This document shows, in pieces, positions 1 to 8,335 of a stretch of 64,000 bases of DNA. Both the position numbers and the translations under genes were made by a program. Position 1 is the first letter of the stretch; every line of letters begins with the position of its first letter. Below the pieces are notes generated by a model. The model was not told the origin of the DNA. It saw nothing but the letters and a program-made list of their open reading frames with translations, and made no database searches. Origin of the DNA: Erwinia persicina. GTDB lineage: Bacteria; Pseudomonadota; Gammaproteobacteria; Enterobacterales; Enterobacteriaceae. The stretch spans positions 248,001-312,000 of the forward strand of contig NZ_JACYMO010000003.1 of the NCBI RefSeq assembly GCF_014838825.1. Reading direction: 5' to 3'.

Positions 1-94
1 ACCGGCACTGTTACAGACCGGCAGCCAGCAGGGAATGCAGACGTTTGAGCAGAGTCTGGCGGAGTGGAAGAGAAAGGGAGTACTGGCTGACTGA
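1..94 (+). CDS. yggR: YggR, PilT-type ATPase, C-terminal end (partial)
   Basis: Only the last 30 codons lie in the window. They are read in the frame starting at base 2 and end at TGA 92-94. The tail contains QTGSQQGMQTFEQSLAEW, which matches the C-terminal helix of PilT/YggR twitching-motility retraction ATPases (typical form: GMQTLDQSL). In E. coli yggR lies next to and opposite yqgF (ruvX), exactly the arrangement seen here. The nucleotide-binding core is outside the window, so activity cannot be judged. The identification rests on the tail motif plus gene order. Confidence 0.8.
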   Translation, partial: PALLQTGSQQGMQTFEQSLAEWKRKGVLAD

Positions 95-114
95 CCGAAA
101 AAAGAAGGTCAGCC
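89..114. repeat. Short intergenic palindrome, copy 1
   Basis: GACTGACC (89-96) and GGTCAGCC (107-114) form a near-perfect inverted repeat around a 10-base A-rich loop. It overlaps the end of yggR. It is the most divergent of four related elements in the window, the others being at 40936, 52570 and 55982. There is no T-run after it, so it is not an ordinary terminator. Confidence 0.5.
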
Positions 115-180
115 ACTACCGTCCGGTCTGAGCGGGCCGTCCTGTTCACCGTCACCAGCGTTGGTGGGGCTGCGATCTGT

Positions 181-603
181 TTACGTATAATGATTTTCGA
201 ACCAGCTTTCCAGAATAATCACCGCTGAGAGCGAGTCGACGCTACCTTTGCTCAGGGCGCGGAAACCGCCGCGCTCAAACAGTTCAGCACGGGCTTCGAC
301 GGTGCTCAGGCGCTCATCGTGCAGTTCTATCTGTACGCCAAAACGGCCGTGCAGGCGATTGGCGAATTTACGGGCTCGCACCGTTAATGGCTGCTCGGTG
401 CCATCCATATTTAGCGGCAGCCCTACCACGACGCGGTCAGGCTGCCACTCTTTCAGCAGTGCTTCAATCTTGTTCCAGTCCGGCACGCCATCGTTGGCTT
501 TCAGCGCCGTCAGCGGACGGGCGGTGCCGGTCAGCTGCTGGCCGATGGCCACGCCAATGCTTTTCGTCCCAAAATCAAAGGACAACATAGTCATACTGCT
601 CAT
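181..603 (-). CDS. ruvX: RuvX/YqgF, RNase H-fold Holliday junction resolvase-like protein
   Basis: This 140-residue protein matches E. coli YqgF/RuvX (138 residues) along its whole length. It has the RNase H-like core motif FDFGTKSIG at the N-terminus, [14 protein letters not shown] near residue 60, and the acidic DERLST element near 97. Members of the family are putative Holliday junction resolvases and act in 16S rRNA 5' maturation. The start overlaps the yqgE stop by one base (TGATG), which indicates translational coupling. The gene is last in a leftward gshB-yqgE-ruvX group, as in E. coli. Confidence 0.96.
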   Translation of the reverse strand: MSSMTMLSFDFGTKSIGVAIGQQLTGTARPLTALKANDGVPDWNKIEALLKEWQPDRVVVGLPLNMDGTEQPLTVRARKFANRLHGRFGVQIELHDERLSTVEARAELFERGGFRALSKGSVDSLSAVIILESWFENHYT

Positions 604-1166
604 CAGGCGTGTCCTGCTTCACTGGCAATATTGTGGATATCCACGCCCATGCTTTTTGCCGCTTCGCGCCAGCGCTCGGCAATCGGGGTATGGAACAGAA
701 TATTGCTGTTGGCCGAGGTCGTCAGCCAGGCGTTTTCCAGCAGTTCACTTTCCAGCTGGTCTTTTTCCCAGGCACAGTAGCCCAGGGCCACCAGCACGTT
801 GTCAGGCTGCTCCGGGGTGCCCAGCGTTTCCAGCACGTCACGGGAGGTGGTGATCACCGTGTTGTCAGAAACGCGAATGCTGGAGGTAAATGTCTTCTGC
901 GCGGAGTGCAGAATAAAGCCGCGATCCTCCGCCAGCGGCCCGCCTGAAAATACCGGTTTATCCAGTCTGGCGTCGGGCTCACGCGGCGTCGGTGATATTT
1001 TCAGCTTGGTCAGAATGCCGTCAACCGTCAGATTATCCATCGGTTTATTGACGATCAAACCCATCGCACCGTCACTATTATGTTCGCAGATATAGACCAC
1101 TGAACGTTTGAACAGCGGGTCCTGAAGCGTTGGCATGGCAATCAAAAAATGATGCTGTAAATTCAT
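603..1166 (-). CDS. yqgE: YqgE, UPF0301/AlgH family protein
   Basis: A 187-residue protein of the UPF0301 (DUF179, YqgE/AlgH) family, of typical length. It shows the family's N-terminal [19 protein letters not shown] segment, the [11 protein letters not shown] stretch and the [15 protein letters not shown] core. No biochemical function is established for the family; the P. aeruginosa relative AlgH is linked to regulation. It sits between gshB (90 bp upstream) and ruvX (one-base overlap), the standard enterobacterial order. Confidence 0.95.
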   Translation of the reverse strand: MNLQHHFLIAMPTLQDPLFKRSVVYICEHNSDGAMGLIVNKPMDNLTVDGILTKLKISPTPREPDARLDKPVFSGGPLAEDRGFILHSAQKTFTSSIRVSDNTVITTSRDVLETLGTPEQPDNVLVALGYCAWEKDQLESELLENAWLTTSANSNILFHTPIAERWREAAKSMGVDIHNIASEAGHA

Positions 1167-1187
1167 ACTTAATGTTCTGTAGTCTGG

Positions 1188-1219
1188 TTAACGCCCGGGC
1201 GGGTAGCCGCGGGCGTTAA
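1188..1219. repeat. Inverted repeat between gshB and yqgE
   Basis: TTAACGCCCG (1188-1197) is exactly complementary to CGGGCGTTAA (1210-1219), with a 12-base GC-rich loop. No T-run follows on either strand. It may be an mRNA-stabilising or processing stem in the gshB-yqgE transcript rather than a rho-independent terminator. Confidence 0.5.
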
Positions 1220-1256
1220 TGGGTGAGCAGGGGGCAGTCCGGCCCCGCCGCAACAA

Positions 1257-2201
1257 TCAGGCCAGGCGTTTTTCGATCGCATCCATCAGCATACCGGTGA
1301 CAGAAATCGGGAATGCGGCTTCGATCTCACGAACGCAGGTTGGACTGGTCACATTAATTTCAGTCAGCTTGTCACCGATAATATCCAGCCCGACAAAGAT
1401 CAGCCCTTTCTCTTTCAGGATCGGGCCGACGCGGCGGGCAATTTCCCAGTCGCTTTCGGTCAGCGGACGGGCTTCGCCACGGCCACCGGCTGCCAGGTTA
1501 CCACGGGTTTCACCTGATTTTGGAATGCGCGCCAGGCAGTAAGGTACCGGCTCGCCGTCCACCACCAGCACGCGTTTGTCACCGTCTTTGATCGCCGGCA
1601 GGTAATTCTGCGCCATGCAGTAGAAGCTGCCGTGCTCGGTCAGGGTTTCAATAATGACCGACAGATTCGGATCTTCCTGCTTAATGCGGAAGATTGACGC
1701 ACCGCCCATGCCGTCCAGCGGCTTAAGGATAATGTCGCCGTGTTCCTGCCAGAATTCACGGATCTGGCTGGCATTGCGGGTGACCAGCGTATCCGGGGTC
1801 AGCTCTGCGAACCAGGCGGTGAACAGCTTTTCGTTACAGTCGCGCAGGCTCTGCGGCTTGTTAACGATCAGCGTGCCTTTCTCTTCCGCGCGCTCAAGAA
1901 TGTAGGTGGCATAGATAAATTCGGTATCAAACGGTGGATCTTTGCGCATCAGCACCACGTTCAGATCGCTGAGAGCAATATCCTGCTCGCTGCCGAACTC
2001 AAACCATTTGTCATAGTTCTGTTCAACACTCAGCTGGCGGGTGCGAGCCCGGCCTTCACCGCCGCGCAGATAGAGATCGTTCATCTCCATATAATGAATT
2101 TCATAACCACGGCGCTGTGCTTCCAGCAGCATAGCGAAGCTACTGTCTTTTTTAATATTAATAGAGGTGATGGGGTCCATCACGATGCCAAGCTTAATCA
2201 T
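1257..2201 (-). CDS. gshB: Glutathione synthetase
   Basis: GshB joins gamma-glutamylcysteine and glycine with ATP to make glutathione. The protein is nearly identical to E. coli GshB (about 315 residues): N-terminal MIKLGIVMDP, the ATP-grasp elements LMRKDPPFDTEF, ILKPLDGMGGASIFR and GNLAAGGRG, and the metal/ATP-binding GLDIIGDKLTEINVTSP. The start is ATG at 2201, because it matches the family N-terminus and has GGAGA six bases upstream. A longer reading to 2243 adds 14 unconserved residues. The gene follows rsmE on the same strand after about 66 bp. Confidence 0.97.
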   Translation of the reverse strand: MIKLGIVMDPITSINIKKDSSFAMLLEAQRRGYEIHYMEMNDLYLRGGEGRARTRQLSVEQNYDKWFEFGSEQDIALSDLNVVLMRKDPPFDTEFIYATYILERAEEKGTLIVNKPQSLRDCNEKLFTAWFAELTPDTLVTRNASQIREFWQEHGDIILKPLDGMGGASIFRIKQEDPNLSVIIETLTEHGSFYCMAQNYLPAIKDGDKRVLVVDGEPVPYCLARIPKSGETRGNLAAGGRGEARPLTESDWEIARRVGPILKEKGLIFVGLDIIGDKLTEINVTSPTCVREIEAAFPISVTGMLMDAIEKRLA

Positions 2202-2267
2202 TGTGTCTCCAAATTGAGCTATATCGTTAGCGATAATGCTCAAGCTATGCGGAATAATGTCTGAAAG

Positions 2268-2999
2268 TTAGCCCAGGTCGCCAAAACGTACCTGCAGGGC
2301 GGTAATTGCCGTCAGTGCCGTTGTTTCTGTCCGCAGTACGCGCGGCCCAAGCAAAATATCGGTAAATCCGAACTGCGCCGTCATACTGATTTCATCAGCC
2401 GTCAGTCCCCCTTCGGGACCAATCAGCAGTCTGATCCGCTCTACCGGCAACGGCAGCGTGTTGATGCTGTGTTCAGCCCGGGGATGAAGATTTAATCTTA
2501 ACCCGCGATCCGCTTCGGCACACCAGGCGTCAAGTGCCATAACGGGACGAATTTCCGGAATGACATTACGTCCGCACTGTTCGCAGGCGGCAATGGCGAT
2601 TTTTTGCCACTGCTGCATTTTTTTTAACAGACGTTCTGCATCCAGCTTTACGCCACAGCGTTCAGAAAACAAGGGGGTAACGACATTTACCCCCAGTTCA
2701 ACGGCTTTCTGGATGGTGAACTCCATCTTTTCACCGCGCGACATGACCTGTCCCAGATGCAGATGAAGCGGAGACTCACGGCTGTCGGCGCGGCTTGCGG
2801 TGATTTTCACGCGCACATTTTTTTTATCGGCCTGAGTAATCTCGGCGGCAAAAGTCAGATTTGTGCCATCGAACAATTCCAGGGGCTGGCCTGGCACCAT
2901 GCGCAGTACGCGACCAACGTGATTGGCGGCGTCTTCGCACAGGGCCGTTTCGCGGCCTGTCTCTAACGGTTCAGGGTGATAAATGCGGGGTATACGCAT
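2268..2999 (-). CDS. rsmE: 16S rRNA (uracil1498-N3)-methyltransferase RsmE
   Basis: A SPOUT-class methyltransferase that modifies U1498 of 16S rRNA. The 243 residues equal the E. coli length. The N-terminal PUA-like RNA-binding part starts [12 protein letters not shown]. The C-terminal trefoil knot has the AdoMet-binding signatures LLIGPEGGL and [16 protein letters not shown] 2999 is chosen by homology and an AGGAT upstream; an in-frame extension to 3065 would run into endA and is not conserved. It lies between endA and gshB as in E. coli. Confidence 0.97.
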   Translation of the reverse strand: MRIPRIYHPEPLETGRETALCEDAANHVGRVLRMVPGQPLELFDGTNLTFAAEITQADKKNVRVKITASRADSRESPLHLHLGQVMSRGEKMEFTIQKAVELGVNVVTPLFSERCGVKLDAERLLKKMQQWQKIAIAACEQCGRNVIPEIRPVMALDAWCAEADRGLRLNLHPRAEHSINTLPLPVERIRLLIGPEGGLTADEISMTAQFGFTDILLGPRVLRTETTALTAITALQVRFGDLG

Positions 3000-3052
3000 G
3001 GCGATCCTGTCAAATGTAGTGCACGAATGCTGTGCAGTGTAGGTCAGTGATT

Positions 3053-3766
3053 TTACCGCTGGCAAGCCTGCTGTACATAGGGGTTATGATTCCCCTGCAC
3101 GCGGGCAATACGCCGATCGCGTTCGCACTCCCAGGGCGTGGCCGGATATTGCTTGCTCCATGCGGTCATCAGCTGGGTCTGCTGTCTGGACATTTGCAGC
3201 TGGTACTGGTCGCGCATATAGAACCAGGTACGGGCAATGGCCCCACGGGCGCGAACCGGCGGCTCAGCCAGCTTGCTTTTGAAGTCGACTTTCATCGCGC
3301 ACTGGCCATACTGGGGTTCGCCGCCGTTCCACTGGCTGTACATAAAGTTACCCCGGTCACCGTTCACTTCTCCGATGGACGGCTGCAGGTTGTGCAGGTC
3401 GGTTTCCATGCGGCGGTAGTCATCATCCTTCGCACAGTTTTTACGTCCGCCGTTTTGCCAGCACTGACGCTGATGGCCGAAACTCCAGGCCGGAACCACG
3501 TGCTCCCACTCAATGCGGCTGGCACGATTGGCATTTTTACGCACCTGATAACCGCACGAGGCAAGGTCAGGAACCCCTTTTTTTCCCTGCCAGTGAATTT
3601 TGCAGCCACAGTAGAACGTGCCGGGCGCGCCATTGTTAATCTGCGCGGCATAGGCTTTCGCCTGGCTGAAACTGTTCTGGTGATAGTTATCCAGGCTGAG
3701 GGCGTGGCTGAAAAAGGCGGGTAACAGCAGGGCAAGGGCCACAGTGGCCAAAATTTTGCGAGACAT
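3053..3766 (-). CDS. endA: Periplasmic endonuclease I (EndA)
   Basis: EndA is a periplasmic, sequence-nonspecific DNA endonuclease. The 237-residue product has a cleavable signal peptide of about 22 residues ([19 protein letters not shown]). The catalytic region includes [15 protein letters not shown] and [20 protein letters not shown], typical of the His-Me finger EndA/NucM family. Conserved cysteines (YCGCKI, SCGY, CAKDD, QCAMK) fit a disulfide-stabilised periplasmic enzyme. Length and order (sprT-endA-rsmE) match E. coli. Confidence 0.95.
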   Translation of the reverse strand: MSRKILATVALALLLPAFFSHALSLDNYHQNSFSQAKAYAAQINNGAPGTFYCGCKIHWQGKKGVPDLASCGYQVRKNANRASRIEWEHVVPAWSFGHQRQCWQNGGRKNCAKDDDYRRMETDLHNLQPSIGEVNGDRGNFMYSQWNGGEPQYGQCAMKVDFKSKLAEPPVRARGAIARTWFYMRDQYQLQMSRQQTQLMTAWSKQYPATPWECERDRRIARVQGNHNPYVQQACQR

Positions 3767-3889
3767 ATTCCAGAAAATCTGTAATCCATGAAAGAGGCGT
3801 GGGAGAGTAACAGATATCGTGGATATTACGAATCACTGGCAGAGATCGATGGCTTAAATCGCCTGCTTTTCAGCCACTTTGCCGGTTTT

Positions 3890-4402
3890 TTAAGACTCCA
3901 GGAAGTCCCCGGCCCGAAGGATATCGCCGCAGTGCAGGCAGCGGTATTCGCTTTCACCGCGAACCACCCGGTTATGACGCCTGACGGTCAGCTGATGCTG
4001 CTGGCAGCGGCAGAAATAGGGGAAGGCCCGGCTGCGCACCGAGGCGATTTCAAACTGGTGAGTGCGGCGGGCCGGCACGTCCAGCACATTCTCCATCATC
4101 CATTTCCACTCTTTACCGTGCGGGGCGACGCGGCCGAAATGTTTCCATACCAGCAGGTGTGCCAGCTCGTGAGGAACAACCTCATCGATAAAGGCCTGCT
4201 GATTTTCCAGCAGCAGCACCGGATTCAGCCGGATTTCCCAGCGCTGAAGCCAGGCGGTGCCTGCTGCGGTGCCACGCTGCTGATAAATCAGGGCCGGTTC
4301 AGGATAGTCGCGCTTCAGCCGCTGGTTGGCCTGCTGCAATTTTTCACGCAGCTGACGCATGACGGCCTGTTGCAGGGCGATAGGAAGTCTGAGGGATTTC
4401 AT
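3890..4402 (-). CDS. sprT: SprT family zinc metalloprotease-like protein
   Basis: A 170-residue SprT (YggI) homologue. It carries the zinc-metalloprotease motif HELAH followed by [18 protein letters not shown], and a C-terminal zinc ribbon with Cys pairs CRCQ and CLHCG. The bacterial protein has no well-defined substrate; eukaryotic Spartan relatives digest DNA-protein crosslinks. ATG 4402 is chosen because [15 protein letters not shown] matches the family start, although its ribosome site is weak. A TTG at 4438 would add 12 unconserved residues. Confidence 0.92.
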   Translation of the reverse strand: MKSLRLPIALQQAVMRQLREKLQQANQRLKRDYPEPALIYQQRGTAAGTAWLQRWEIRLNPVLLLENQQAFIDEVVPHELAHLLVWKHFGRVAPHGKEWKWMMENVLDVPARRTHQFEIASVRSRAFPYFCRCQQHQLTVRRHNRVVRGESEYRCLHCGDILRAGDFLES

Positions 4403-4540
4403 GCTGGCAAGAATACGGGGCGACAGCGGGCAATTCAAGGGGCAGGCGCATCACGCAGCGTGCCTTTTGCGTCACAGTTGCAGGCAGTCCGCTTACGCGT
4501 TTCAGGGATGACGACGAAGGCAGGGGAGTGACGGGGGCCT

Positions 4541-4574
4541 GAAGAACGTCGGTACGGTGAGCCCCGTACCGACG
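4541..4574 (-). terminator. Probable galP terminator
   Basis: A perfect 11-bp stem, CGTCGGTACGG (4547-4557) with CCGTACCGACG (4564-4574), has a six-base loop. It begins 13 bases past the galP stop. Read leftward it is followed by TTCTTC, a weak uridine tract. It probably ends galP transcription before sprT. Confidence 0.6.
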
Positions 4575-4586
4575 AGTGGTCATTAC

Positions 4587-5984
4587 TTAGTTACGCTGAC
4601 CGATGTTACGCAGTTTTTTACCGGCTAGCAGGTTACGCTCGATGTGCTCCAGCGAAACATTTTTGGTTTCCGGGATCAGCCACAGCGTCAGCACGATGAA
4701 GAACAGGTTCAGTGCGCCGTACACCCAGAAGGTGTTGGCATTGCCCAGGTTGTTCAACATGGTCAGGAAGGTTGCCCCGACAATCATATTCGCGATCCAG
4801 TTGGTGGCTGTAGAAACGGTAATACCGAAATCGCGTCCTTTCAGCGGCTGGATCTCTGAGCACAGTACCCAGATCAGCGGGCCGGCGCTCATGGCAAAGC
4901 CTACGATAAACATCAGCAGCATGGCTACCGCGAAGTACTGCGCGCTCTGAGAATGAATACCCACATGGAGCATGGTACCCAGAATGCCCATACCCGCAGC
5001 CATCACAATAAAGCCTAAGATCAGCGTTGGCTTACGGCCCCAGCGGTCCACCAGACCGATGGCGATAAAGGTCGCCAGCACGTTGATCAGACCAACAATT
5101 ACCGTTCCCCACATCTGCTGAGTGGTGTTAGTGAAACCGGCAATCTCGAAGATTTTAGGCGCGTAATACATGATGACGTTCATCCCGGTGAACTGCTGCA
5201 TCACCTGCAACAATACGCCCAGATAGACGGCACGACGGAAGTTGCTGTTGTCTTTAAACAGCGACCAGCCGGACTGTTTGATCTTCAGGCTTTCACGAAT
5301 CTCATCCAGTTCACGCTTTGCCTGTTCACTGGTATCACGCAGACGATCCAGCACGCGCTGTGCGCTGCGGAAGTCGCCTTTCGCCGCCAGCCAGCGGGGG
5401 CTGTTCGGCAGGAAGAAGACGCCGACCAGCAGCAGCAAGGCAGGGATGGTGATCACGCCCAGCATCCAGCGCCACTCGCCGGTATAGCTGAAGGCCGTAT
5501 CTGACAGGTAAGCCCCGAGAATACCGATGGTAATCATCAGCTGATACAGCGAGATCATGCTGCCACGGATTTTCTCCGGGGCAATCTCGGACAGATAAAG
5601 TGGGGCCGTATAAGAGGCGACACCGACCGCCAGGCCCAGCAGGACGCGGGCAACGATCAGCATTTCCGGGTTAGGCGCAAAGGCTGACCACAAGGAACCG
5701 ATAACGAACAGCACGGCCCCGATCATCAGGCTTTTTTTACGTCCGAGATAGGATGACATCCAGCCGCTGCCGACGGCACCAATTGCCGCACCAAACATCA
5801 TTGAGCTGACAATCCACTCCTGCTGGTGCGGTGTCACATTGAAGTCTTTGGCGATGAAGGGCAGTGCGCCGGCGATCACGCCGATATCGAGACCGAACAG
5901 CAGTCCCGCCAGTGCTGCGAGGAAACAGACAAACAGGGTCATAGCCTTGTTAGATGTCCGGCTCCGTTTTTTATTTTCAGGCAT
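4587..5984 (-). CDS. galP: Galactose:H+ symporter GalP
   Basis: A major facilitator superfamily sugar porter of 465 residues that imports galactose (and glucose) with protons across the inner membrane. It is close to E. coli GalP throughout. Twelve hydrophobic segments are visible, with the sugar-porter signatures GRKKS (TM2-3 loop), [26 protein letters not shown] (TM7), DRWGRKPT and a C-terminal [12 protein letters not shown] 5984 is preferred: GGAGGC lies five bases upstream and the start MPENKK resembles E. coli MPDAKK. CRP- and GalR-like sites lie upstream. Confidence 0.95.
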   Translation of the reverse strand: MPENKKRSRTSNKAMTLFVCFLAALAGLLFGLDIGVIAGALPFIAKDFNVTPHQQEWIVSSMMFGAAIGAVGSGWMSSYLGRKKSLMIGAVLFVIGSLWSAFAPNPEMLIVARVLLGLAVGVASYTAPLYLSEIAPEKIRGSMISLYQLMITIGILGAYLSDTAFSYTGEWRWMLGVITIPALLLLVGVFFLPNSPRWLAAKGDFRSAQRVLDRLRDTSEQAKRELDEIRESLKIKQSGWSLFKDNSNFRRAVYLGVLLQVMQQFTGMNVIMYYAPKIFEIAGFTNTTQQMWGTVIVGLINVLATFIAIGLVDRWGRKPTLILGFIVMAAGMGILGTMLHVGIHSQSAQYFAVAMLLMFIVGFAMSAGPLIWVLCSEIQPLKGRDFGITVSTATNWIANMIVGATFLTMLNNLGNANTFWVYGALNLFFIVLTLWLIPETKNVSLEHIERNLLAGKKLRNIGQRN

Positions 5985-6051
5985 AGTTGCCTCCATTAAG
6001 TAGTCCCACTTGTTGTTGTTATAGATGTTAGGTAACCCTGGCGCAGCAGAC

Positions 6052-6067
6052 TGTGCTTCAGATCACA
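6052..6067 (-). promoter_or_regulatory. CRP-like site upstream of galP
   Basis: TGTGC-TTCAGA-TCACA fits the CRP consensus TGTGA-N6-TCACA with one mismatch. It lies about 70 bases upstream of the galP start and four bases from a GalR/S operator. This agrees with the known cAMP-CRP plus GalR/GalS control of galP in E. coli. Confidence 0.6.
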
Positions 6068-6070
6068 TTG

Positions 6071-6086
6071 GTGTAATCGCTTACAC
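6071..6086 (-). promoter_or_regulatory. GalR/GalS operator for galP
   Basis: GTGTAATCGCTTACAC is a 16-bp near-perfect dyad and matches the GalR/GalS operator consensus GTGNAANCGNTTNCAC. Its place just upstream of galP makes galactose-responsive repression very likely. Confidence 0.8.
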
Positions 6087-6319
6087 GCCTGAAATCGCAG
6101 AAAAACACTTTTTATCATGCTGTAACGCTTTGTAACCAGTAACTCATAGCAGTTTATAGCTTTAACTATTTTCCCCCTGAACCACTATCAGACAACGCTG
6201 AAAATAGCGCATTTTAGGAATAAGTTGATAAAGAGGGTTATCATAATAGAATGAAATATAAAGATTTATTTAATGTAATCGTTATCATTCCCGGCCAGTT
6301 AGCACGTTGTTACACGCGT

Positions 6320-6343
6320 AAAAAAGGGCACCCGAAGGTGCCC
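6320..6343 (-). terminator. Rho-independent terminator of metK
   Basis: GGGCACC (6326-6332), a CGAA loop and GGTGCCC (6337-6343) form a perfect 7-bp stem. On the minus strand it is followed by a T-run (A-run 6320-6325 on the plus strand). It starts 20 bases after the metK stop. Confidence 0.9.
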
Positions 6344-6362
6344 TGATGCAACCGGCTGAAAA

Positions 6363-7517
6363 TTACTTCAGGCCGGCGGCGTCACGCAGCAGTGCCGCTT
6401 TGTCGGTTTTTTCCCACGGGAAATGTTCGCGACCAAAGTGACCGTAAGCGGCGGTTTCGCGGTAGATCGGATGCAGCAGATCCAGCATCTGGATCAGGCC
6501 GTAAGGGCGCAGGTCAAAGAACTCGCGCACCAGTAGCGTCAGCTGTTCAGTAGAGATTTTTTCCGTACCGAAGGTTTCCACCATGATGGAGGTCGGTTCA
6601 GCCACACCGATGGCGTAGGAGACCTGAATTTCACAGCGGTCAGCCAGGCCGGCAGCCACGATGTTCTTCGCCACATAGCGTGCCGCATAGGCCGCTGAAC
6701 GGTCGACTTTTGATGGATCTTTACCTGAGAACGCCCCGCCGCCGTGACGGGCCATGCCGCCGTAGGTATCGACGATAATTTTACGTCCGGTCAGGCCGCA
6801 GTCGCCCATCGGGCCGCCGATGACAAAACGACCGGTCGGGTTGATGTGATATTTGGTGCTGGCGTTGATCCACTCTGTCGGCAGAACCGGCTTGATGATC
6901 TCTTCCATCACCGCTTCCTGCAGATCTTTCTGCGAGATATCTTCCGAGTGCTGAGTCGACAGCACCACCGCGTCAATACCGACGATTTTACCGTTGTCGT
7001 ACTGGAAGGTGATCTGGCTTTTCGCATCCGGGCGCAGCCATGGCAGGCTGCCACTTTTACGCACTTCAGCCTGACGCTGTACCAGACGGTGTGCGTAAGT
7101 GATTGGCGCAGGCATCAGCACGTCGGTTTCATTGGTAGCATAGCCAAACATCAGGCCCTGGTCGCCTGCGCCCTGTTCCAGCGGATCGGTGCGGTCAACG
7201 CCCTGATTGATGTCAGGGGACTGCTTGCCGATGGCACTCAGTACGGCGCAGGAATTGGCATCAAAGCCCATATCGGAATGAACATAACCGATATCACGCA
7301 CGGTCTGACGAGTGATCTCTTCGATATCAACCCATGCGCTGGTGGTGATTTCACCGCCGACCAGCACCATACCGGTCTTCACATAGGTTTCACAGGCCAC
7401 ACGCGCTTTCGGATCCTGCTCGAGGATGGCATCGAGCACAGCATCAGAAATCTGGTCGGCGATTTTATCAGGATGTCCTTCTGATACGGACTCGGATGTA
7501 AAAAGGTGTTTAGCCAT
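6363..7517 (-). CDS. metK: S-adenosylmethionine synthetase
   Basis: MetK makes S-adenosylmethionine from ATP and methionine in the cytoplasm. The protein is 384 residues, the same length as in E. coli, and nearly identical across all three domains. Signatures seen are [20 protein letters not shown] at the N-terminus, [12 protein letters not shown] near residue 115 and the catalytic-loop [16 protein letters not shown] near 260. It is divergent from speA, as in E. coli. Tandem Met boxes upstream indicate MetJ repression. Confidence 0.98.
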   Translation of the reverse strand: MAKHLFTSESVSEGHPDKIADQISDAVLDAILEQDPKARVACETYVKTGMVLVGGEITTSAWVDIEEITRQTVRDIGYVHSDMGFDANSCAVLSAIGKQSPDINQGVDRTDPLEQGAGDQGLMFGYATNETDVLMPAPITYAHRLVQRQAEVRKSGSLPWLRPDAKSQITFQYDNGKIVGIDAVVLSTQHSEDISQKDLQEAVMEEIIKPVLPTEWINASTKYHINPTGRFVIGGPMGDCGLTGRKIIVDTYGGMARHGGGAFSGKDPSKVDRSAAYAARYVAKNIVAAGLADRCEIQVSYAIGVAEPTSIMVETFGTEKISTEQLTLLVREFFDLRPYGLIQMLDLLHPIYRETAAYGHFGREHFPWEKTDKAALLRDAAGLK

Positions 7518-7660
7518 TTTATTCTTTACCTTGACTCTAACGGGTTGAAAATCGACTGCATAGCGTGAAGACTGGGAACCAGCCTGGAAACTCAGACTTG
7601 ACGCCCCCCACAGGCAAAGCCATGAGCAGTAATACAGGACGCTTGGAAGTTAACCAGTAT

Positions 7661-7684
7661 AGACGGATTAACTTCTGGACGTCT
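7661..7684 (-). promoter_or_regulatory. Tandem MetJ boxes (metK operator)
   Basis: Three adjacent 8-mers, AGACGGAT, TAACTTCT and GGACGTCT, approximate the Met box AGACGTCT. The third matches at 7 of 8 positions. MetJ binds at least two adjacent boxes cooperatively, so this array 144 bases upstream of metK should be its operator. Confidence 0.75.
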
Positions 7685-8196
7685 ATTTTAGGTTACTCAA
7701 TAAGCGGATTGCCAGCGTTTTTTGCTCAATAAAGTTTTAAGTAATGTAAAGAGTGGCAAATTATCCTGACAGAGAGCCCATTCAGCACATTTAGATTTTG
7801 CATTTACCCCTTCCGGGCTGTATAAAACGCCGCTGCCCGTTGTTGTTCTCTCCCGGTGCAGCAGATGCCTGTCAGTGACGAACCCTTTCGTGCTGGCCTT
7901 CACCCTCAGTCTCAGGTTTTCCATACGCCACTGCGGTGTGTGTGGAGGTGATAGCAGTAATGAACCATGATGTCGTTTCATCCGGTCAGTTACGCCATTC
8001 GGGCGTGTTCAGTTTCCCCTCATTTATCACGACTCCTTGCCCTTTGAGCCGAAGCGATTGCTGCGTTGGTCATAATCCCGACACCTGCGGCGGTTAAGCT
8101 TTCTATACTCACAGCGGTGCTCTCAGATTATCCTGAGAGTGGTCCTTATTACTTCTCTGACCCGTTACCCGGAGTCCGCGACGTGTCTTACAATGT

Positions 8197-8202
8197 TATA
8201 CT
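8197..8202 (+). promoter_or_regulatory. Candidate -10 element of speA
   Basis: TATACT is close to the sigma-70 -10 consensus and lies 126 bases upstream of speA. No good -35 is seen at the right distance, so the call is tentative. The surrounding 7518-8327 region is about 810 bases with no confident gene apart from the Met boxes and a possible YqgB-like reading frame. Confidence 0.35.
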
Positions 8203-8218
8203 TAAGAATCCGCGCTTA

Positions 8219-8335
8219 ATGGCCTTTCAAGCTCCAGGGCTGAAAATACCGGCGGGGAATGGGTTATTGCTGCAGGGGACGCCTGTAGCGGATTGCTGTT
8301 TTGCATCATTACAACTTGAGGTTCGCGATGTCTGA
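8219..8335 (+). CDS. Possible YqgB-like leader peptide upstream of speA
   Basis: A 38-codon frame, ATG 8219 to TGA 8335, overlaps the speA start by eight bases. Its tail contains [19 protein letters not shown], which faintly resembles E. coli YqgB (GLLSQ...VNCFTL), a small acid-linked protein encoded just upstream of speA. The ribosome site is poor and the similarity is short, so this may be a chance frame. If real, its translation would be coupled to speA. Confidence 0.35.
   Translation: MAFQAPGLKIPAGNGLLLQGTPVADCCFASLQLEVRDV

Larger units (their letters stand above)
5985..6319 (-). promoter_or_regulatory. galP upstream control region
   Basis: About 335 bases without a gene separate galP from the metK terminator. 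The part close to galP holds adjacent CRP-like and GalR/GalS-like sites, listed separately. The remainder (about 6100-6300) is AT-rich and has a loose Fur-box-like stretch near 6271-6290 that is not good enough to call. No small ORF with a convincing ribosome site is seen. Confidence 0.6.

Noticed and set aside
6271-6290. Fur-box-like sequence between metK and galP
   Set aside because: Only a partial match to the 19-bp Fur consensus and no iron-related gene next to it.
7697-7981. 94-codon leftward frame between metK and speA
   Set aside because: No recognisable domain, composition like translated noncoding DNA, and it lies just beyond the Met boxes; no homologue recalled at this position.
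8066-8335. 89-codon rightward frame upstream of speA starting at TTG
   Set aside because: The N-terminal part has no ribosome site and crosses the likely speA promoter; only the last 38 codons were kept as a tentative leader.
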